From Streptomyces sp. TG1A-60 (GTDB lineage: Bacteria > Actinomycetota > Actinomycetes > Streptomycetales > Streptomycetaceae), in NCBI RefSeq assembly GCF_037201975.1, contig NZ_CP147520.1:1736001-1800000 (forward strand): 64,000 nucleotides of DNA. Reading direction: 5' to 3'. The notes below the pieces were generated by a model. That model ran no database searches and was not told the origin of the DNA. It was given only the letters and a program-made list of their open reading frames with translations. Both the position numbers and the translations under genes were made by a program. Shown here piece by piece: positions 60,610 through 64,000 of the stretch (position 1 is the stretch's first letter; the number at the start of each line of letters is the position of its first letter).

Positions 60610-61677
60610 CTAGCGCGCGGTCTGCGTGTGCACGTACTCCACGAGCCGGGTCAGGGCGTCGGGGTCGGTGCTGGGCATGACGCCGTGGCCGAGGTTGAAG
60701 ATGTGGCCCTCCAGGCCGGCGGCCGTGTCGAGCACCTCGCGGGTCTTGGTCTCGACGGCCTCGGTGCCGGCGAAGAGGACCGTCGGGTCGAGGTTGCCCT
60801 GGAGCGCCTTGCCGGGGCCGACGCGGCGGGCAGCCTCGTCGAGCGGGACGCGCCAGTCGACGCCGACGACGTCCGCGCCGGCCTCGCCCATGAGGCCCAG
60901 CAGCTCGCCGGTGCCGACGCCGAAGTGGATGCGCGGGACGCCGTAGGACTCGACGGCCCGGAAGACCTTCGCCGAGGCGGGGAGGACCGAACGGCGGTAG
61001 TCGGTAGGGGCGAGCGCGCCGGCCCAGGAGTCGAAGAGCTGGACGGCCGAGGCACCCGCCTCGATCTGGACCTTGAGGAACGCGGCCGTGATCCCGGCGA
61101 GGCGGTCGAGCAGGTCGCTCCACAGCTCGGGGTCGCCGTACATCATCGCCTTGGCGTTCTCGTACGTTCGGGACGGGCCGCCCTCGACGAGATAGCTGGC
61201 GAGGGTGAAGGGCGCGCCGGCGAAGCCGATGAGGGGGGTTCCGCCGAGCTCGGCGGTGAGGAGTCTGATCGCCTCGGTGACGTAGGAGACGTCCTCGGCG
61301 GTCAGGTCGCGCAGCTGGACGAGGTCGGCGCGGCTGCGGATCGGCTTCTCGACGACCGGGCCGACGCCGGGCTTGATGTCGAGGTCGATCCCGATGGCCT
61401 TGAGCGGGACCACGATGTCACTGAAGTAGATCGCCGCGTCCACGTGGTGCCGGCGGATCGGCTGGAGGGTGATCTCCGTGACCAGCTCGGGCCGCATGCA
61501 GGACTCCAGCATCGGGATGCCCTCGCGCACCTTCAGGTACTCGGGCAGCGAGCGCCCGGCCTGCCGCATGAACCACACCGGTGTGTGCGGCACGGGCTCG
61601 CGCCTGCACGCCTTCAGGAAGGCGGAGTTGTACGTGGCGGTCGGCTGGTGGCCCGAGGGGCTGGCGTTGGCACTCAC
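60610..61677 (-). CDS. hemE: Uroporphyrinogen decarboxylase HemE
   Basis: A 355-residue HemE, which removes four carboxyl groups from uroporphyrinogen III to give coproporphyrinogen III. Signatures are PVWFMRQAGRSLPEY (residues 33-47, substrate-binding Arg), IGFAGAPFTLASYLVEGG, and NLGHGVMPSTDPDAL near the end. The product feeds the HemG-HemQ pathway encoded at 36.2-38.4 kb. GTG at 61677 begins MSANASPSGH; ribosome site weak. It marks the right edge of the accessory block. Confidence 0.97.
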   Translation of the reverse strand: MSANASPSGHQPTATYNSAFLKACRREPVPHTPVWFMRQAGRSLPEYLKVREGIPMLESCMRPELVTEITLQPIRRHHVDAAIYFSDIVVPLKAIGIDLDIKPGVGPVVEKPIRSRADLVQLRDLTAEDVSYVTEAIRLLTAELGGTPLIGFAGAPFTLASYLVEGGPSRTYENAKAMMYGDPELWSDLLDRLAGITAAFLKVQIEAGASAVQLFDSWAGALAPTDYRRSVLPASAKVFRAVESYGVPRIHFGVGTGELLGLMGEAGADVVGVDWRVPLDEAARRVGPGKALQGNLDPTVLFAGTEAVETKTREVLDTAAGLEGHIFNLGHGVMPSTDPDALTRLVEYVHTQTAR

Positions 61678-61863
61678 GAAGCAAAGTCTCGCACGACCGC
61701 TTGACAGGGACGGTCCGGGCTGCGGACAACCCGCAAGCGATCATTTCCGGCCATCGCCGCCGGTGGCCGACGCCGCCTCCGTTCGCTGAGTGCGATGCGA
61801 CAGTGACCCAGGGCACGGGTGTCTTGCCCTGCGCCGAGGCCCAGTTCCCCTTAATGTTCCGGC

Positions 61864-62535
61864 ATGGCTGCGGCTCAGGGACGACTGTCGGACGGCGCTG
61901 GCGGGACGGGCGACGCGAAGGAGGGGGAGCGCGATGCGATGGAGACGGCACCGTTGCCGTTCCGCTCCGCCGTCGAAGCGCTGCGGACCTCACGGCCGCG
62001 GCCGGAGATCGAGATCGAACCGACCCGGCCGCCCCAGCGGCTGGCGCCGTACGCGTACGCCCTGGAGGCCGCGGTCGTCGAGGGCGACGAGGATCTGGCC
62101 GACGGGCGGCTCGTGCTGCTGCACGAGCCGGCGGGACACGACGCCTGGCAGGGCACCTTCCGGCTGGTGACCCTGGTCCGCGCGGAGTTGGAGCCCGAGA
62201 TGGCGGCGGATCCGCTGCTGCCGGACGTGTGCTGGTCGTGGCTGACCGGTGCGCTGCAGTCCCGGGGGCTGCCGTACGGCGAGCCGAGTGGCACGGTGAC
62301 GCGGGCGAGCTCCCACTACTTCGGCGGGCTGTCCACGCGGCCGGCCGCGTCCCAGATCGAGATCCGGGCGTCCTGGACCCCGCTTGAGGCCCTGGGCGGT
62401 GTTCCCGACACGGCCTCGCATCTCGCTTCCTGGTGCGACCTGCTCGCCCAGATCGCGGGGCTGCCGCCGGCGGTCGACCCGGAGGACGCGGCTGTGGTGA
62501 CGCTGCCGCAGCGGCGGGGGCCGCAGTCCCGCTGA
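61864..62535 (+). CDS. DUF3000 domain protein
   Basis: A 223-residue actinobacterial DUF3000 protein. A variable N-terminus precedes FRSAVEALRTSRPRPEIEIE and LAPYAYALEAAVVEGDEDLA, LVLLHEPAGHDAWQGTFRLV and SHLASWCDLLAQIAGLPP. Function unknown. In Streptomyces it lies near hemE and RNase D as here. ATG at 61864 is chosen on homologous N-termini; an ATG at 61939 with GGGAG before it is a real alternative. Followed by a strong terminator. Confidence 0.85.
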   Translation: MAAAQGRLSDGAGGTGDAKEGERDAMETAPLPFRSAVEALRTSRPRPEIEIEPTRPPQRLAPYAYALEAAVVEGDEDLADGRLVLLHEPAGHDAWQGTFRLVTLVRAELEPEMAADPLLPDVCWSWLTGALQSRGLPYGEPSGTVTRASSHYFGGLSTRPAASQIEIRASWTPLEALGGVPDTASHLASWCDLLAQIAGLPPAVDPEDAAVVTLPQRRGPQSR

Positions 62536-62550
62536 ACCTTCGCAGAACAG

Positions 62551-62584
62551 AGGACCGTGCGCCGTGGGGCGTGCGGTCCTTTTC
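62551..62584 (+). terminator. Rho-independent terminator after the DUF3000 gene
   Basis: AGGACCG...GCC (from 62551) pairs with GGGCGTGCGGTCCT (to 62580) in a 13-bp stem with two G-U pairs and a 3-base loop, followed by TTTT. Confidence 0.8.
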
Positions 62585-62771
62585 GTGCCTCCGTCACGCG
62601 GTCTCTTTCCGCGCCTCTCGCCACGCCGAACAAAACCATCACTTTGTCGATACGGCCACTTTCGGCCGCGTATTGACGTGAAGCGACACCGTTCGATCTT
62701 CGAATGATCGAAGACGTGTCCGAATTGCACGGATTGTTACTCACCAAATCGTGATCATTCTCTAAAGGAGC
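62585..62771. promoter_or_regulatory. Leader/promoter region of the LuxR-type regulator
   Basis: An AT-richer intergenic stretch. TTCGATC (62692-62698) and GATCGAA (62706-62712) form an inverted repeat with 7-base arms and spacer, a candidate operator. TTGACG near 62673 could be a -35 element. The leader continues into a small ORF at 62772. Confidence 0.45.
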
Positions 62772-62828
62772 ATGGGTTTGGTGCCGAAGACCCCTGTGAC
62801 CTTGAAAGTACGGTTCGTCCCGGCTTAA
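62772..62828 (+). CDS. Short upstream ORF in the regulator leader
   Basis: ATG at 62772, or better TTG at 62778 which has AAAGGAG (62764-62770) at ideal spacing, opens a frame (MGLVPKTPVTLKVRFVPA) ending in TAA at 62826. Stop lies 48 bases before the regulator start. It could be a leader peptide that tunes translation, or chance. Confidence 0.4.
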   Translation: MGLVPKTPVTLKVRFVPA

Positions 62829-62876
62829 ACCCCACGAGCCCAGCGAGCCGCCCCCGTCCCGCACCCAGGAGGCCTG

Positions 62877-63536
62877 GTGTCCGTTCTCCTCGAGCAGCCC
62901 GCAAGCCTGGTCGCCTACCGTCCGAACAAACCGACGGCGATGGTGGTCGTGGCCGATCCGCGCGTCCGGTCCACGGTCACCCGCCACTTGTGGGCCCTCG
63001 GTGTCCGCGATGTCATCGAGGCCTCGTCCATCGCCGAAGCCCGCCCCCGCGTCGGCAACCCCCGTGACATCTGCGTCGCGGAGGTCCACCTGCCGGACGG
63101 TTCCGGCCTGACCCTCCTCTCCGAGACCCGCGCGGCGGGCTGGCCCAACGGCCTCGCCCTCTCCGCCGCCGACGACATCGGCGCCGTACGCAACGCCCTC
63201 GCGGGCGGTGTGAAGGGATACGTCGTCACGGGCACCCGCACCAACATCGGACTGCCCGCCCGCCCGGGAACCGCGCCTCTCGGCTCCGCCGCCCGTATGC
63301 ACCGCCGCCCCCCGGGTGCCCCGAGCCACCCGGGCGGCTACCGGGAACTGTCGGGCCGCGAGGTCGAGGTGCTGCGCCTGGTCGCGGAGGGGCAGTCGAA
63401 CAAGGCGATCGGCGTCTCGATGGGCCTGTCCGCGCTCACGGTCAAGAGCCACCTGGCCCGGATCGCACGCAAGCTCGGCACCGGCGACCGCGCCGGGATG
63501 GTGGCGGTGGCGCTGCGCACCGGGATCATCCACTGA
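62877..63536 (+). CDS. Atypical response regulator with LuxR-type HTH
   Basis: A 219-residue NarL/LuxR-type regulator. The receiver domain (residues 20-120) keeps the Ser (LALSAADD) and Lys (GGVKGYVVTG) of the switch but has Glu where the phosphorylated Asp should be (DICVAEVHLPDGSG), and only one acidic residue in the first pocket (VVVADPRVRS). The HTH is GREVEVLRLVAEGQSNKAIG followed by LSALTVKSHLARIARKLG. It should therefore not be controlled by ordinary phosphorylation; Glu may mimic the active state. No histidine kinase is adjacent. GTG at 62877 has AGGAGG just upstream. Confidence 0.9.
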   Translation: MSVLLEQPASLVAYRPNKPTAMVVVADPRVRSTVTRHLWALGVRDVIEASSIAEARPRVGNPRDICVAEVHLPDGSGLTLLSETRAAGWPNGLALSAADDIGAVRNALAGGVKGYVVTGTRTNIGLPARPGTAPLGSAARMHRRPPGAPSHPGGYRELSGREVEVLRLVAEGQSNKAIGVSMGLSALTVKSHLARIARKLGTGDRAGMVAVALRTGIIH

Positions 63537-63653
63537 CGCCGAGGGTGCCGAGGCAGGAAGGGGCCGGGATCGTTCTCCGATATCCGTACTCTCCCGGTTC
63601 GCCGGGAACATTCACTGACACGTGTGACACGTGACTGGTTTACGACCCTGGAA

Positions 63654-63685
63654 GGCCCGTAGACGGAACGTTCCGTCTACGGGCC
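63654..63685. terminator. Perfect 32-base palindrome
   Basis: Left arm GGCCCGTAGACGGAAC (63654-63669) is exactly complementary to 63670-63685. It lies 118 bases after the regulator and 28 bases before the RNase D start. Probably a terminator; an operator role for the next gene is also possible. Confidence 0.6.
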
Positions 63686-63712
63686 ATGTCCATACACAGA
63701 TACCCTTGACAG

Positions 63713-64000
63713 GTGACCGACGCCCAAGAGACCGCAGCAGACAGCACCCTGCGCACCACCGGAGGCGCCCCTCCGGACGACGGCGGATCTTCTGAAGCGG
63801 GGGCGCCGATCCCTTTGCTGGTGCCCCGAGACGGCATTCCGCCCGTGATCGCCGACGAGTCCTCGCTCGCCGCGGTGATCTCCGCGTTCGCCGCCGGCTC
63901 CGGCCCCGTCGCCGTGGACGCCGAACGGGCGTCCGGCTACCGCTACGGCCAGCGGGCCTATCTGGTGCAGCTGCGCCGCGAGGGCTCGGGCACCGCGCTG
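63713..64000 (+). CDS. Ribonuclease D-like 3'-5' exonuclease, N-terminal part
   Basis: GTG at 63713 opens a frame that runs past the window end (96 codons seen). After a Thr/Gly/Pro-rich leader, PLLVPRDGIPPVIADESSLA leads into the DEDD exonuclease domain: VAVDAERASGYRYGQRAYLV gives motif I (D-x-E). Actinobacterial RNase D proteins with HRDC domains fit the position after this regulator. They trim the 3' ends of structured RNAs. The rest of the catalytic site lies outside the window. Confidence 0.85.
   Translation, partial: MTDAQETAADSTLRTTGGAPPDDGGSSEAGAPIPLLVPRDGIPPVIADESSLAAVISAFAAGSGPVAVDAERASGYRYGQRAYLVQLRREGSGTAL

Noticed and set aside
60514..61704. Long plus-strand frame starting at an ATG with AGAGGAG upstream
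   Set aside because: Nearly all of it is antisense to hemE and its composition is that of a GC-rich shadow frame. Only the first 30 codons lie outside hemE, and they match no family I recognise.

Overview
The window looks like part of a Streptomyces chromosome. It is very GC-rich with strong third-position GC, uses many GTG and TTG starts, and carries gene families typical of the genus: conservon (cvn) operons, an XRE/DUF397/HATPase regulatory set, SAM-dependent DUF574 methyltransferases, MAB_1171c-type membrane proteins, DUF3000, DUF6153 and an actinobacterial CsoR-type copper regulon. The series msrB-murC, DUF692, TAP-like peptidase, hemQ-hemG, DUF4349, hemE, DUF3000, LuxR-type regulator and RNase D is a recognisable Streptomyces core stretch. 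Genus assignment is inference from content; no rRNA, tRNA, CRISPR array or intact insertion sequence was found.

Layout. 1-7960 is a regulatory block: the tail of one conservon (cvnC end, cvnD, a GAF protein), an atypical acyl-CoA dehydrogenase, a second and incomplete conservon (cvnB-cvnD), an anti-sigma-like HATPase divergent from an XRE regulator plus DUF397, and a DUF574 methyltransferase. 8130-15056 is carbohydrate-related: an MFS transporter, a GH35 beta-galactosidase and a LacI regulator on the minus strand with a palindromic operator upstream, a GNAT acetyltransferase, and a secreted beta-helix protein with its own LacI-like operator. 15278-19055 holds a flavoprotein oxidoreductase, a broken second copy of it, and a MAB_1171c membrane protein.

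19167-41556 is mostly core: msrB-murC, a pyrimidine reductase divergent from zapE, a secreted protein followed by carbonic anhydrase and a SulP transporter, a slipin, a PhoX-like protein, a polysaccharide deacetylase lipoprotein, an ABC exporter, a Pth2-type hydrolase, a DUF692 enzyme, a secreted tripeptidyl aminopeptidase-like enzyme, hemQ and hemG (coproporphyrin-dependent haem route; hemE lies at 60.6 kb), a DUF4349 lipoprotein and a CoA-disulfide-reductase-like flavoprotein.

42291-60458 reads as an accessory insert inside that core. It has a BlaI/M56 pair with an NlpC/P60 hydrolase and a BNR lipoprotein; a copper module (multicopper oxidase, DUF6153, copZ, copA) with two textbook CsoR boxes but only a truncated csoR; and an eight-gene operon. 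That operon encodes all seven membrane-arm subunits of respiratory complex I (NuoA, H, J, K, L, M, N) and none of the peripheral-arm subunits. In the place of nuoB/C/D it has a 478-residue protein with a 24-histidine tract. I regard this operon, next to copper genes, as the most interesting system in the window.

60610-64000 returns to core genes: hemE, DUF3000, a response regulator with Glu in place of the phospho-accepting Asp and a conserved-looking leader ORF, and the start of RNase D. Convergent gene ends are often closed by strong palindromes (1342, 4919, 13683, 45891). Two convergent junctions instead carry copies of one dispersed repeat (8026 and 41141).
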